DNA of 64,000 nt from Mycolicibacterium wolinskyi (GCF_002101965.1 NZ_LQQA01000013.1:248001-312000), one strand, 5' to 3'. Counted from the stretch's first letter, positions 35,759 to 45,379 are shown. Numbers and translations are program-made. Notes: a model not told the origin generated them from the letters alone.

Positions 35759-36320
35759 TCTGACCGATCACCCGATGGCGTTCGGCTCTGGTTGTGGTGC
35801 AATCGAATCCGGCCGCTTCCAACACGCGCGGTATGGCATCGCCACGCACGTCGACGATATGTAACAGCCCGCCGGGCTTGAGAACGCGAAGGAGTTCGGC
35901 GGCCGCCGCCGCCTTCGTCGTATCGTCGAGATGGTGCAGCATCATCGACGACAGTGCCCGGTCGAACTCACCATCACCGAACGGCAGCTGCTGCGCATAG
36001 GCCCGCTCGAATCGAATACCGGTTAATCCCTTCGCTTTTCGCCGGGCGCGTCGCAGCGCGCGCGGGTCTGGGTCGGTGGCGGTGAACTCGCTGCCCGGAG
36101 AAGAGCGTTTCGCCCGCGTGGTGAGATTCCCGGTGCCGCAACCAATTTCGACGACCCGTTGCCCGGGCTGCAGATCGGCGTCGTCGACCAGCGTGGCGTA
36201 GACGCGGCCCATGCCCAATACCCGAGTCAACAGATCGTAGGCCGGGAGCAACAAGTCGTGACCGGCGGCGGGCAGATAGTCGTGCCGGTTTCCGACGAAA
36301 TGCGGATGATATTCGGTCAT
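35727..36320 (-). CDS. Class I SAM-dependent methyltransferase
   Basis: The protein has 197 residues. Motif I VVEIGCGTGNLT is near residue 58, motif II SEFTATDPDPRAL, and MMLHHLDD and LLRVLKPGGLLHIVDV follow, as in UbiE/COQ5-type enzymes. The N-terminal helix (HDLLLPAYDLLTRVLGMG) suggests a hydrophobic small-molecule substrate. Start is ATG 36320 (MTEYHPHF), preferred over the ATG at 36332. It overlaps the CocE gene by 32 bases at the 3' end and is divergent from the AraC gene. Confidence 0.86.
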   Translation of the reverse strand: MTEYHPHFVGNRHDYLPAAGHDLLLPAYDLLTRVLGMGRVYATLVDDADLQPGQRVVEIGCGTGNLTTRAKRSSPGSEFTATDPDPRALRRARRKAKGLTGIRFERAYAQQLPFGDGEFDRALSSMMLHHLDDTTKAAAAAELLRVLKPGGLLHIVDVRGDAIPRVLEAAGFDCTTTRAERHRVIGQITYYRATRPH

Positions 36321-36381
36321 GGCACCCATCATCCAAGTGCGGATATACCCGTAGTGGGGTGATGATCGGCATTATCGGGAT

Positions 36382-36387
36382 TATCTT
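36382..36387 (+). promoter_or_regulatory. Putative -10 for the leaderless araC-type gene
   Basis: TATCTT, then 6 bases, then the ATG at 36394. Just upstream ATTATC is repeated directly (36371-36376 and 36380-36385), a possible autoregulatory element. Confidence 0.5.
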
Positions 36388-36393
36388 TTGCGC

Positions 36394-37272
36394 ATGCCTG
36401 ATCCGGCCCGCCTGGTACGTCACCGCGACGGCATCCCCGTCTACCGCTACTGGACGGACCGCGAAGCGCCTCCGGTGTCGGTGGCCCGCGGCCGCCGCGG
36501 GGATCTGGTCGAGCACGGCCCGCACATCCACGACTTCCCGGTGCTCTGGTACGTCCACGACGAGGGTGTCGCGTATGTGGTCGCCGCAGGAGAGGTGGTC
36601 GACCCCGGACCGATGACGGCCGAATCCGATGGCGTCGGGGTGTACTTCGATCCCGCGGCGCTCGGACATGACGCGAGCTCGCCGTGGCCGGCGTGGCAGG
36701 CGCATCCGCTGTTGTTCCCGTTCATCCATGGCCTGGCCGGTGGGCTACTGCAACTGGATGTCCCTGTTGATCGACGGGCCTTGTGGGACAACATGTTCTG
36801 CGCCATCGAGGCGGAACTCGCCGGACGCCGCGAGGCCTACCGGCAAGCCACCCTCGCCTACCTGACCATATTGCTGATCGATCTCGCCCGGTTGGCGGAC
36901 GATGTGGTTGGCGATTTGCGGCGCAGCGGCGAACCGCTGCTCGCCGAGGTGTTCACGGTGATCGACCGTCAACTGGCGCAGCCGCTGTCACTGCGCGATG
37001 TCGCCGATGCCGTCGGGATGACAGCCGGTCATCTCACGACGCTCGTGCGCAAGCGCACCGGGCGCACCGTCGGTGAGTGGATCGTCGAGCGCCGGATGAG
37101 CCGCGCACGTGAGTTGCTCGCCGGAACCGACCTGCCGGTCGCCGAGGTGGCCAGGCACGTGGGCATGGTCGACGCGGGTTACTTCAGCCGACAGTTCCGC
37201 AGGACACATGGCATATCGCCACGCGAGTGGCGGCGGACCGGAACAAACGGCATCAGAACTGAATCGCCTTGA
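36394..37272 (+). CDS. AraC-family transcriptional regulator
   Basis: The protein has 292 residues. An N-terminal cupin-like sensor carries the His pair in VEHGPHIHDFPVLWYVHD near residue 45. The C-terminal double HTH reads LSLRDVADAVGMTAGHLTTLVRKRTGRTVGEWIVERRM, then DLPVAEVARHVGMVDAGYFSRQFRRTHGISPREWRR. The ligand is unknown; the sensor His residues fit a small aromatic or metal-dependent effector. Start ATG 36394 is supported by the TATCTT -10 and leaderless spacing. It is divergent from the methyltransferase gene and 65 bases ahead of the antigen-85 gene. Confidence 0.9.
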   Translation: MPDPARLVRHRDGIPVYRYWTDREAPPVSVARGRRGDLVEHGPHIHDFPVLWYVHDEGVAYVVAAGEVVDPGPMTAESDGVGVYFDPAALGHDASSPWPAWQAHPLLFPFIHGLAGGLLQLDVPVDRRALWDNMFCAIEAELAGRREAYRQATLAYLTILLIDLARLADDVVGDLRRSGEPLLAEVFTVIDRQLAQPLSLRDVADAVGMTAGHLTTLVRKRTGRTVGEWIVERRMSRARELLAGTDLPVAEVARHVGMVDAGYFSRQFRRTHGISPREWRRTGTNGIRTESP

Positions 37273-37325
37273 TAACAGAGGGGTTACGGCAGGCGCGGCC
37301 CCAGAGGTTGCGCTGGCGGCGTTGT

Positions 37326-38447
<1,122 letters not shown>

Positions 38448-38449
38448 CG

Positions 38450-39478
38450 TCATCGCGAACCCAGCGCCCTGACATCGACCACAGCGCTTGAGAATTGGTC
38501 GGGCGCTTCCTGCGGTACGTTGTGCCCGATGCCGTCGAGGACACGGTGCTCGTAGGGGCCGGTGTAGAGCTTGCGGTAGCCGGCACCATCTTTGGCGGCG
38601 CCGTCGAAGTCGCTGCCGATCGTGATGGTCGGCACGGTGACCGGCGGCTTGCCGGCCAGCCGCTTTTCGTCTGCGTCGAAACGGCTTTCGCCGGGCGCCA
38701 GGCTCTGACGCCATCGGTAGTTGTGCACGACGATGTCGACGTGGTCGGGATTGTCGAACGAAGCGGCGCTGAGATCGTATGTGGCATCGGTGAATTTCCA
38801 CAGCGGTGAAGCCCTGGTCCAGATGAGGCGGTTGAACTCCTTGGTGTTCTGCCGGTACCCGAGTTCGCCGCGCGGGGTTGCGAAGTAGTACTGGTACCAC
38901 CAGCCGAGTTCGGCCTCCGGCGCGAGCGGCTGCAGGTTGGCGGCCAGGTTGACGATGATGTATCCGCTCACCGCGACGAGCCCGGTCACTCGCTGCGGCC
39001 ACAGCGCGGCAACGACATTGGCCGTGCGGCCACCCCAGTCGTAACCACCGAGGATTGCCTTGGGGATGTTCAGCGCATCCATGAACGCGATGACGTCGTT
39101 GGCCAGTGCGGCCTGCTGGCCGTTACGCGCAGTGGTGTCCGAGAGGAAGCGGGTCGACCCGAACCCCCGCGCGAAGGGCACGATGACCCGGAAACCCTGA
39201 TCGGCGAGCTTGGCCGAGACGTCTGCATAACTGTGGATGTCGTAGGGCCAGCCGTGCAGCAGGATGACCGGTGCGCCGTCGGCAGGGCCCGCCTCGGTGT
39301 AACCGACGCTGAGGTCGCCTGCGGTGATCTGCTTGACCGGGTTCAACGTATGCGTCGGTGCCGGCGGCGCCTCAGTGCCGGCGGGCGTCTCGCTCTGTGT
39401 CGTACAGGCCGCCAGGGTCGCCGCGCCGGCGGCCACCGTCGCCATGAGGCCGAACTGTCGTCTGCTGAAACCGCTCAT
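38450..39478 (-). CDS. Tat-exported lipoprotein alpha/beta-hydrolase (epoxide-hydrolase-like)
   Basis: The protein has 342 residues. Twin-arginine signal SRRQFGLMATVAAGAATLAAC has both an RR motif and a lipobox Cys at about 25. The hydrolase fold has HGWPYDIHSY (oxyanion), and the nucleophile elbow GGYDWGG, with Asp rather than Ser, as in epoxide hydrolases and dehalogenases. The C-terminal His is in DGIGHNVPQEAP. It would act on an epoxide or ester outside the membrane. Start ATG 39478 (MSGFSRRQF) is preferred over 39508. It is divergent from the LysR gene at 39562. Confidence 0.88.
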   Translation of the reverse strand: MSGFSRRQFGLMATVAAGAATLAACTTQSETPAGTEAPPAPTHTLNPVKQITAGDLSVGYTEAGPADGAPVILLHGWPYDIHSYADVSAKLADQGFRVIVPFARGFGSTRFLSDTTARNGQQAALANDVIAFMDALNIPKAILGGYDWGGRTANVVAALWPQRVTGLVAVSGYIIVNLAANLQPLAPEAELGWWYQYYFATPRGELGYRQNTKEFNRLIWTRASPLWKFTDATYDLSAASFDNPDHVDIVVHNYRWRQSLAPGESRFDADEKRLAGKPPVTVPTITIGSDFDGAAKDGAGYRKLYTGPYEHRVLDGIGHNVPQEAPDQFSSAVVDVRALGSR

Positions 39479-39517
39479 GAGCTCATCCCACCCGGCGGAC
39501 TCCATCACGTCAAACGA

Positions 39518-39544
39518 TCATCATTGATGACTTCGATCTAGATC
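39518..39544. promoter_or_regulatory. Two small palindromes between hydrolase and lysR (candidate LysR site)
   Basis: TCATCA-T-TGATGA at 39518-39530 and the 10-base palindrome GATCTAGATC at 39535-39544 lie between the divergent start codons (39478 and 39562). They suit recognition and activation sites of the LysR regulator. Confidence 0.5.
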
Positions 39545-39561
39545 AGCGATAGTTTGATGGC

Positions 39562-40449
39562 GTGGAGTTACGCCAGATCGAGCACTTCATCGCCGTGGCG
39601 GGCGAGATGAGTTTCACGCGTGCCGCACATCGCGCCCATGTGGTGCAGTCGGCGCTCTCGACGTCGATCGCAAAGCTCGAGCGCGAACTCGGCGTCGAAC
39701 TGTTCGACCGATCCCGCCAGCAGATCAAGCTCACCGCGGCCGGCGAGCGGTTCCTCACGCACTCCTACGACGTCATGCGTGCCGCCCGCGCGGCCACCGA
39801 GTCGATCGGTGAGTATCGCGGCGCACTGTCGGGCACGGTCGAGTTCGGCTCACTGATCTCATTCGGCCCCATCAGCGTCGCCCGGGCCCTCGGCGATTTC
39901 CATCGCGCCCATCCGTTCGTCCGAATCCGTCTGCACCTCAGCCAGTCCGGCGCATCGGCCTACCTGACCGCACTCATCGAGGGCTCGCTGGATCTCGCCC
40001 TTGTCTCGGTGCCCAACCGGTTCCCGCCACAACTCGACATGCGGCTGTTGTTCGAAGAGAACATGGTCTTCGTATGCCGCGACGACCACGCCTACGCCCG
40101 CAAGAAACGCGTCGGGTTCGCTGAACTCGCCGCCGAGGACCTCGTGGGTCTGCCGTCCGAGTTCGGACTGCGGCGGTTGATGGACGACGCATTCCGCGCC
40201 GCGGGCGCCGAGGCCCACACCCAGTACGAGGTGCCCGCCGGTTTCGCGGCCATCGCCGATCTCGTCGGCAACGGCCTGGGCACCTCGTTCATGCCGGTCT
40301 CCGAGGCGCGGCGATTCGCGGAGCTCAAGTCGATCGACCTCGCCGACCCGGTGATCTGGCAGGTGTACCTGGCGTCGCCGCCGGCCGAGCAGTTGACGCC
40401 GGCGACCGCACGGCTTGCTGACACGCTGCTCGCCGCCGCGGAGGCATAG
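39562..40449 (+). CDS. LysR-family transcriptional regulator
   Basis: The protein has 295 residues. The HTH is SFTRAAHRAHVVQSALSTSIAKLERELGVELFDR, followed by the PBP2 sensor domain (GTVEFGSLISFGPISVARALGDFHRAHP). It belongs to the CynR/CatR-like general LysR class; the ligand is unknown. Start is GTG 39562 (VELRQIEHFIAVA), fixed by the conserved N-terminus. It is divergent from the Tat lipoprotein hydrolase gene and probably controls it. The secreted cupin gene follows about 75 bases downstream on the same strand. Confidence 0.9.
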   Translation: MELRQIEHFIAVAGEMSFTRAAHRAHVVQSALSTSIAKLERELGVELFDRSRQQIKLTAAGERFLTHSYDVMRAARAATESIGEYRGALSGTVEFGSLISFGPISVARALGDFHRAHPFVRIRLHLSQSGASAYLTALIEGSLDLALVSVPNRFPPQLDMRLLFEENMVFVCRDDHAYARKKRVGFAELAAEDLVGLPSEFGLRRLMDDAFRAAGAEAHTQYEVPAGFAAIADLVGNGLGTSFMPVSEARRFAELKSIDLADPVIWQVYLASPPAEQLTPATARLADTLLAAAEA

Positions 40450-40523
40450 TCATCGCGATCAGAGATGGAATCCATCGATGATGATCGTTGGACTTGATCG
40501 CCTGCCGCGGCTGAGGTGGAGTC

Positions 40524-40943
40524 ATGACCCGCACCTCGCTCAAACTCGCCGCACTGACGCTTGCGACCACTGCCGTGTTCGCGGCACCGGTCGCGCACGC
40601 CGACAACGGATCCGACGGCCCCACCGCGGGCGTGACACGGACCGAACTGCAGCGGTTGCCCGCTCCCACACCGGGTTTCGAAATCGTTCAAACGCGGGTC
40701 GAGATCCCGGTCGGTAAGGAGTCCGGGCGCCACAGCCATCCGGGGCCGGAGATCGGCTACATCGTGCAGGGCGACGTCGACATGGTCTTCGACGACCGAC
40801 CGACCCAGCACCTCCATTCCGGCGATCCGTTTCTCATCCCGGCAGGCGTGATGCACAACGCGCACAACGTCGGCACGGTTCGCACGCTCATGCTGTCCAC
40901 CTACGTGGTGCCGGCCGATCAGCCCTTGGTCACCATGTACTGA
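40524..40943 (+). CDS. Secreted cupin protein
   Basis: The protein has 139 residues. The signal peptide is MTRTSLKLAALTLATTAVFAAPVAHA, cleaved at about 26. A single cupin_2 barrel follows. Motif 1 is GRHSHPGPEIGYIVQGDVDMVF with His-His-Glu metal ligands, and motif 2 is GDPFLIPAGVMHNAHNVG. It is therefore a metal-binding exported enzyme or binding protein of unknown substrate. Start ATG 40524 has AGGTGGAG directly upstream. The 3' end overlaps the convergent oxidoreductase gene by 25 bases. Confidence 0.87.
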   Translation: MTRTSLKLAALTLATTAVFAAPVAHADNGSDGPTAGVTRTELQRLPAPTPGFEIVQTRVEIPVGKESGRHSHPGPEIGYIVQGDVDMVFDDRPTQHLHSGDPFLIPAGVMHNAHNVGTVRTLMLSTYVVPADQPLVTMY

Positions 40944-42049
40944 TCACGCACGCCCCGGTAGATCCCGCGCCGCACGATCCACGGTTGCAAGATCCGGTCG
41001 ATCGACCAGGCCGGGAACCGGAAGGCAAACCCATTGGGCGTGAACACTTCCAGCCCGTTCGGCTGCACGCCGAGCACCGAACCCCAGCGGGTCGCCGGCG
41101 GACGGTACGCCCGCATCCGGCCGCCGGTGAAGTAGGCGGCGACGTTGCCCGCCACAAGCCCGTCAGCCCGGTTGCGGGCCGAGGACCGCAGTGGATCGGT
41201 GGCCGCGACGTCGCCGATCGCGAACACCCCGGGCGCTCCTGGGACCTGCAACTCGGGCGTCACCCGGACAAAGCCACGGTCATCGAGGACATTCGTCGGC
41301 AGCCAGCCCGTGTTGGGGCGGACGCGGCCGATCGCCCACAGCACCGCGTCAGACCGCAGCGGTGGCTGCCCGGTGCTCCAATACACCGGGTCGGCGGTGA
41401 TGGCGTCGCAGTCGAACCCGTCGGGCACGACCGCCCGATGGCCGGGATGCAACGTCACGCCCGCGGCGCACAACCGGCTCTCGATCCGTTGCCGAACTCG
41501 CCGATGATGCTGCGGCAGAAGGCTTTCACCCGGGTAGTACAACCCGACCCTGGTCCCCGGCCACCGGATGGCGAGGTTCGCCGCACTGCTCACGGCCGCC
41601 GCGCCGCCGCCGATCACCGCCACCGACCGCGACGCGCCCAGCCGGTCGTGCGCGGCCCGCAGCCCCTCCTCGACGTCGGCAGCCGTTTGCAGGACGGGTT
41701 GTCTCCAGAAGCCGTTCGTCACGCCGGTCGCGATGACGAGGGCGTCGTAATGTTCGGACCGCGGATTGCCGTGTGCGTCCTCGACGCTGACGGTGCGGGC
41801 GGCCAGGTCGGATCCGGTCAACGTGCCGTGCACCGTGCCGACGCCGTCGAGTGCGCGGAACCGGTCGAACCCGATCCAGTAGTCACGCGCCCAGTCATCC
41901 GGACGGGCGAGCCGCACGCCCAGCTCCTGACCGCTGACCAGCCCGGGGTTCACCGAGATCCCCACGACATCGAAGCGGCGGGCCAACCGGATCGCGGTGA
42001 GCACGCCGGTGTCTCCCAATCCGGCGATCACCACGCGCTTGCGGTCCAC
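40919..42049 (-). CDS. FAD-dependent pyridine-nucleotide oxidoreductase (NDH-2/AIF-like)
   Basis: The protein has 376 residues. The FAD motif is VVIAGLGDTGVLTAIRLA at the N-terminus, and a second Rossmann motif VAVIGGGAAAVSSAANLA lies near residue 155. The C-terminal FAD segment is PGVFAIGDVAATD. This is the type II NADH dehydrogenase/AIF-like layout. No membrane anchor is evident. The start is taken as GTG 42049 (VDRKRVVIAGLG), 11 bases after the tetR stop; the open frame further upstream is antisense-like arginine-rich sequence. It is probably co-transcribed with the tetR gene. Confidence 0.82.
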   Translation of the reverse strand: MDRKRVVIAGLGDTGVLTAIRLARRFDVVGISVNPGLVSGQELGVRLARPDDWARDYWIGFDRFRALDGVGTVHGTLTGSDLAARTVSVEDAHGNPRSEHYDALVIATGVTNGFWRQPVLQTAADVEEGLRAAHDRLGASRSVAVIGGGAAAVSSAANLAIRWPGTRVGLYYPGESLLPQHHRRVRQRIESRLCAAGVTLHPGHRAVVPDGFDCDAITADPVYWSTGQPPLRSDAVLWAIGRVRPNTGWLPTNVLDDRGFVRVTPELQVPGAPGVFAIGDVAATDPLRSSARNRADGLVAGNVAAYFTGGRMRAYRPPATRWGSVLGVQPNGLEVFTPNGFAFRFPAWSIDRILQPWIVRRGIYRGVRDQYMVTKG

Positions 42050-42060
42050 GATCGGTGAGG

Positions 42061-42663
42061 CTACCGCGGCAACGCGCGGCTGATCTCTGCTTCGGCGGGA
42101 GCCGGCGGAGCGGTCCCGGAACCCGCCGCGCCGTCGAGCCACAGCGCGACCAACCGCGCTGACGCACCGGGTGCGTCGTCGACGGTGCGCCGGATCAGTC
42201 CCGCGTTCGCGATCAAGAGGAGCGCGACATCGGCGGGGCGCAGGTCTTCGCGCACCTCGCCGGCAGCCACCGCCCGTTCCACGACGTGGACGATCGCCCC
42301 GTGCTGACGCCGGCGGAGCGCGTCGACGGCCGGCGACACCGGCTGCGTCGACACCAGCAGATCGGCCAGCGCGCGGTTGGCCGCCTGCAACTCACACGTC
42401 GCCGTCACACACTCACGGAAGGCGGTTCCCGGATCGTCGGCCGCCGCGGCTCGCTCGGCCGTCGCCACGTACTGCTCCATCTGCCGCTCGAACAGCTCGT
42501 CGACGAGCATCCCGCGCGAGGGGAAGTGCCGGTACAGCGTCGCGTTGCCGATACCGGCCCGGCGCGCGATCTCGTTGAGCGAGGCGTCGAGGCCCTGCTC
42601 GGCGAAGACCCGCTCGGCGGCGTCGAGCACCGTCGACCGGTTACGCGCGGCGTCGATGCGCAT
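42061..42663 (-). CDS. TetR-family regulator of the FMN-reductase locus
   Basis: The protein has 200 residues. The HTH is SLNEIARRAGIGNATLYRHFPSRGMLVDELF, followed by a TetR_C_7-like helical effector domain. It is divergent from the NADPH-FMN reductase gene, with two GGGGA/TCCCC operators between. It is followed by the FAD oxidoreductase, so the regulator probably controls both flavoprotein genes. The quinone- or nitro-compound-inducible pattern of similar loci is an inference. Confidence 0.9.
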   Translation of the reverse strand: MRIDAARNRSTVLDAAERVFAEQGLDASLNEIARRAGIGNATLYRHFPSRGMLVDELFERQMEQYVATAERAAAADDPGTAFRECVTATCELQAANRALADLLVSTQPVSPAVDALRRRQHGAIVHVVERAVAAGEVREDLRPADVALLLIANAGLIRRTVDDAPGASARLVALWLDGAAGSGTAPPAPAEAEISRALPR

Positions 42664-42687
42664 CGAATCCTCCTGCGGAAATAAACC

Positions 42688-42701
42688 GGGGACGGTTCCC
42701 C
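42688..42701. promoter_or_regulatory. TetR operator 1
   Basis: GGGGA-CGGT-TCCCC, a perfect 5-base inverted repeat with a 4-base spacer, 25 bases upstream of the tetR start. Confidence 0.7.
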
Positions 42702-42725
42702 GTTAAGATTAGCGTCCAACTAACC

Positions 42726-42739
42726 GGGGACCATTCCCC
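42726..42739. promoter_or_regulatory. TetR operator 2
   Basis: GGGGA-CCAT-TCCCC, the same arms and spacing as the site at 42688, exactly 38 bases further on and 20 bases before the FMN-reductase start. The shared AACCGGGGAC core makes the pair convincing. Confidence 0.7.
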
Positions 42740-42759
42740 ACTTCTGAAAGGGCTTTCCC

Positions 42760-43341
42760 ATGGCCAGAATCGCGGTCATCCTCACCAGCACGCGCCAGGA
42801 CCGCTTCGCCGACCGGCCGGCCGCGTGGGTTGTCGAACACCTGCGCCGCCCGGGCGTCGAGGTCGACGTCGTCGACATGCGCGATCACGACCTGCCGAGC
42901 TTCGACGGGCCCGCCCCGCTCTATACCCCGCGGCAATACGCGACCGAGGCCGTCGCCGCGTTCGGCAGGCGGATCGATGCGGCCGACGCGTTCGTCGTGC
43001 TCACCGGCGAGTACAACCATGGCTACACCGGCGTCTTCAAGAACGCCGTCGACCACCTGTACGTGGAGTGGGACCGCAAGCCCGTCGCGTTCGTCGGGTG
43101 GGGCAACGTGGGCGGGGCCCGCGTTGTCGAACAGTTACGGACCGTCTCGATCGAACTCGGCATGGCCCCTGTCCGCCCTGCCGTGCACATCCTCCCCGAC
43201 GTACTGGTGCCCGCCATGACCGCACCGAGCTACGACCCGTCGCTGTTCTCGTCGCTCGACGCCAAGCTGGATCTGCTGGTGTCCGAATTGCTCTGGTGGA
43301 GCGACGCTTTGACGGACGCACGCGCGGAGAGCGCCGCCTGA
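42760..43341 (+). CDS. NADPH-dependent FMN reductase family flavoprotein
   Basis: A 193-residue flavodoxin-like NAD(P)H:FMN/quinone reductase. The FMN phosphate loop is ILTSTRQDRFADRPA at residues 7-21, the conserved GEYNHGYTGVFKNAVDHLY binds flavin, and VGWGNVGGARVVEQLR follows. Start ATG 42760 has AAAGGG 7 bases ahead. It is controlled by the divergent TetR through two palindromes. The TGA stop at 43339-43341 is followed in the same frame by 85 codons of acyl-CoA dehydrogenase tail, described separately. Confidence 0.9.
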   Translation: MARIAVILTSTRQDRFADRPAAWVVEHLRRPGVEVDVVDMRDHDLPSFDGPAPLYTPRQYATEAVAAFGRRIDAADAFVVLTGEYNHGYTGVFKNAVDHLYVEWDRKPVAFVGWGNVGGARVVEQLRTVSIELGMAPVRPAVHILPDVLVPAMTAPSYDPSLFSSLDAKLDLLVSELLWWSDALTDARAESAA

Positions 43342-43344
43342 GGC

Positions 43345-43599
43345 GACCCGGCGCTCGCGGCGAGCATCGCCCAGGCGACGGCCTCGGCGGCGTTCGCCAA
43401 GGTCGCGGCCGACACCATCCAGGTGCACGGCGGCATCGGGTTCACATGGGAACATCAAGCGCATCTGTACCTGAAGAGGGCCACCGCGGACGCCGCGCTG
43501 CTGGGCAGCGCCGAGGCCCACCGGTCACGGGTTGCCGAACTGGTGCTCGACGGGGCCGAAGCGGATCGGGTGCCGCACATCGCAACCGGCACGAGCTGA
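43345..43599 (+). pseudogene. Acyl-CoA dehydrogenase C-terminal remnant
   Basis: Read from GAC 43345 to the TGA at 43597-43599, this gives 84 residues that are unmistakably the C-terminal helices of an acyl-CoA dehydrogenase: ASIAQATASAAFAKVAADT, QVHGGIGFTWEHQAHLYLKRA, and a final HRSRVAELVLDGAEADRV. The N-terminal two thirds of the enzyme are absent and no start codon or ribosome site fits. The fragment stands in the same frame as the FMN reductase directly after its stop codon. A deletion that fused the two neighbourhoods is the simplest origin. The reading frame is undamaged, so the event may be recent. Confidence 0.85.
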
Positions 43600-43634
43600 T
43601 CGGTTGAAAGCGTCCGGCGGACGGGGTGCGACCG

Positions 43635-43640
43635 TAGTAT
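43635..43640 (+). promoter_or_regulatory. Putative -10 for the leaderless hydrolase gene
   Basis: TAGTAT, then 6 bases, then the ATG at 43647. Leaderless geometry; it separates this operon from the remnant upstream. Confidence 0.5.
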
Positions 43641-43646
43641 CCGCTG

Positions 43647-44477
43647 ATGGACAACGCTCCTGAACACCGCACGCTGGCCGTGGAGGGAGTGCGGTCGCCG
43701 GTTCTCGTCGGCGGCGCGGGCAGTCCGGAAACCGTCGTGTTCGTGCACGGCAACAACGCGGGGGCGCGCTGGGATGCGCTGCTGGAGCCGATCTCCGAAC
43801 TCGCCTGTGTCATAGCGCCGGAGATGCCCGGTTTCGGCGCAGCCGACAAGCCTGCGCAATGGCCCTACACCGTCGCGGCCTACGCTGCCCATCTCGATGG
43901 GCTGCTGCGCCAACTCGGTGTGCGGCGAGCACATCTCGTCGCGCACGACTTCGGCGGACCGTGGGCGCTGGCATGGGCGGTCGATCACCTCGACTCGGTC
44001 GCCAGCATCACGCTGATCAACGCTCCCGTGGTGATCGACCACTTCGCCGCCAAGCTGTGGCGCACCCCGGTGCTGGCCGAGATGCTCACCCGCGTGGGCA
44101 ATCCGGCCATACTTCGCAAGGTATTGGCTTCTCGCGATCCCGGCTTACCGCCGGATGCGGTGGCCGCGATCGCCGAGCACATGTTCGCCCCGGGTACGCC
44201 TGACGCGGTGCTCAAGCTGTACCGGTCCACCGGTCCCGATGCGATTGCCCCGTATGTCGATCGGCTGGCAGACTTCGACAGGAACGTCCTGATCGTGTGG
44301 GGCGCCGACGACCACTATGTACCGTTCGAGCAGACCGACGACTATCGGCGGATCTTCCGGCACTGCGAGATCCATGCGGTTCCCGGCGCCGGGCACTGGC
44401 CCTGGCTTGAGCAACCCGACGTGGTGGCCGGCTACCTCTCGAACTTTCTCCGCCGCCAACCAGGAGGTCACGAGTGA
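43647..44477 (+). CDS. Alpha/beta-hydrolase with an Asp nucleophile
   Basis: The protein has 276 residues. VVFVHGNNAGARWD is the oxyanion loop. The nucleophile elbow is VAHDFGGPWAL with Asp, as in haloalkane dehalogenases and epoxide hydrolases. The acid is in VWGADDHYVP and the His in PGAGHWPWLEQP. The stop overlaps the GTG of the following FAH-family gene (GTGA at 44474-44477), so the two act in one pathway, possibly ring-fission or epoxide catabolism. A TAGTAT -10 supports the start ATG 43647. Confidence 0.88.
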   Translation: MDNAPEHRTLAVEGVRSPVLVGGAGSPETVVFVHGNNAGARWDALLEPISELACVIAPEMPGFGAADKPAQWPYTVAAYAAHLDGLLRQLGVRRAHLVAHDFGGPWALAWAVDHLDSVASITLINAPVVIDHFAAKLWRTPVLAEMLTRVGNPAILRKVLASRDPGLPPDAVAAIAEHMFAPGTPDAVLKLYRSTGPDAIAPYVDRLADFDRNVLIVWGADDHYVPFEQTDDYRRIFRHCEIHAVPGAGHWPWLEQPDVVAGYLSNFLRRQPGGHE

Positions 44478-45379
44478 AGCTGCGCCGCGTCCGTACGTCG
44501 ACCGGTCTGCAGGTGGAAACCCTTGATTCCGAGGGTAACTGGGTGCGAGGTGACGATGTCACCCCGCTGGGAGGCCAGGTGTTCGACGATGGCTGGCAGG
44601 TCAAGACCGCGGACCGTCAACTGGAGCACAGTGAGTATCTGCTGCCGTTCCAACCCCTGTCGTTTCGCGACTTCATGCTGTACGAGCAGCACAACATCGA
44701 CGCCGCGCGCGGGCTGATCCGGCGGTTCCATCCCGGGCTGTTCCGGTTGACGTCTGCGGTCGAGCGGGTCACGGGCCGGCCGGTGCCGCAGTTCAAACCG
44801 AAACCGTTGTTCTATCGGCAGCCCATCTACTACATGTCCAACGCCCAAACGTTCGTGCCGACCGGAACTGCGGTGCCGGTGCCCGACTATTCGCAGGCGC
44901 TGGACTTCGAACTCGAGATCGGCTTCGTCTTGGCCGCACCGCTGTTCAACGCCACCGCAGCAGAAGCGTCCGCCGCGATCGGCGCTTTCGTGGTGCTCAA
45001 CGACTTCAGCGCGCGCGACGTCCAGCGCCCCGAGATGCTCAGCGGTTTCGGGCCGCAGAAGTCGAAACACTTCGCCAGTTCGATGTCGGACACCGCGGTC
45101 ACTGCCGACGAAATCCTGCCGCGGATCGACTCCCTCGCCGGGTCGGTCTCGCTCAACGGTTCTGTGGTCAGCACCGTGCACAGCGCCGGCATGCAACACA
45201 GCCTCGGCGACGTGCTCGCGCATGCGTCCCGCAGCGAACCGCTCTATCCGGGCGAGCTTTTCGGCACCGGAACCCTGCCTGGCGGCAGTGGCATGGAGAC
45301 CGGGCATTGGCTGCGGCCCGGTGACACGCTCGCGTTGACCCTCGACGGCGTCGGCCGCATCGAGCACACGATCCGTTAA
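44474..45379 (+). CDS. Fumarylacetoacetate hydrolase family protein
   Basis: A 301-residue FAH-superfamily enzyme. The metal-binding acidic motif is LDFELEIGFVLAAP, and NDFSARDVQRPEM carries the catalytic-site Asp. The C-terminal barrel is GELFGTGTLPGGSGMETGHWLRPGDTLAL. Family members hydrolyse or decarboxylate beta-diketo acids from aromatic and tyrosine breakdown. Start GTG 44474 overlaps the upstream hydrolase stop. It is convergent with hrpA, with overlapping stop codons. Confidence 0.88.
   Translation: MKLRRVRTSTGLQVETLDSEGNWVRGDDVTPLGGQVFDDGWQVKTADRQLEHSEYLLPFQPLSFRDFMLYEQHNIDAARGLIRRFHPGLFRLTSAVERVTGRPVPQFKPKPLFYRQPIYYMSNAQTFVPTGTAVPVPDYSQALDFELEIGFVLAAPLFNATAAEASAAIGAFVVLNDFSARDVQRPEMLSGFGPQKSKHFASSMSDTAVTADEILPRIDSLAGSVSLNGSVVSTVHSAGMQHSLGDVLAHASRSEPLYPGELFGTGTLPGGSGMETGHWLRPGDTLALTLDGVGRIEHTIR

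Noticed and set aside
42702..42725. IdeR box in the TTAAGATTAGCGTCC... segment upstream of the FMN reductase
   Set aside because: Only scattered agreement with the consensus and no symmetry; the flanking TetR palindromes explain the region better.
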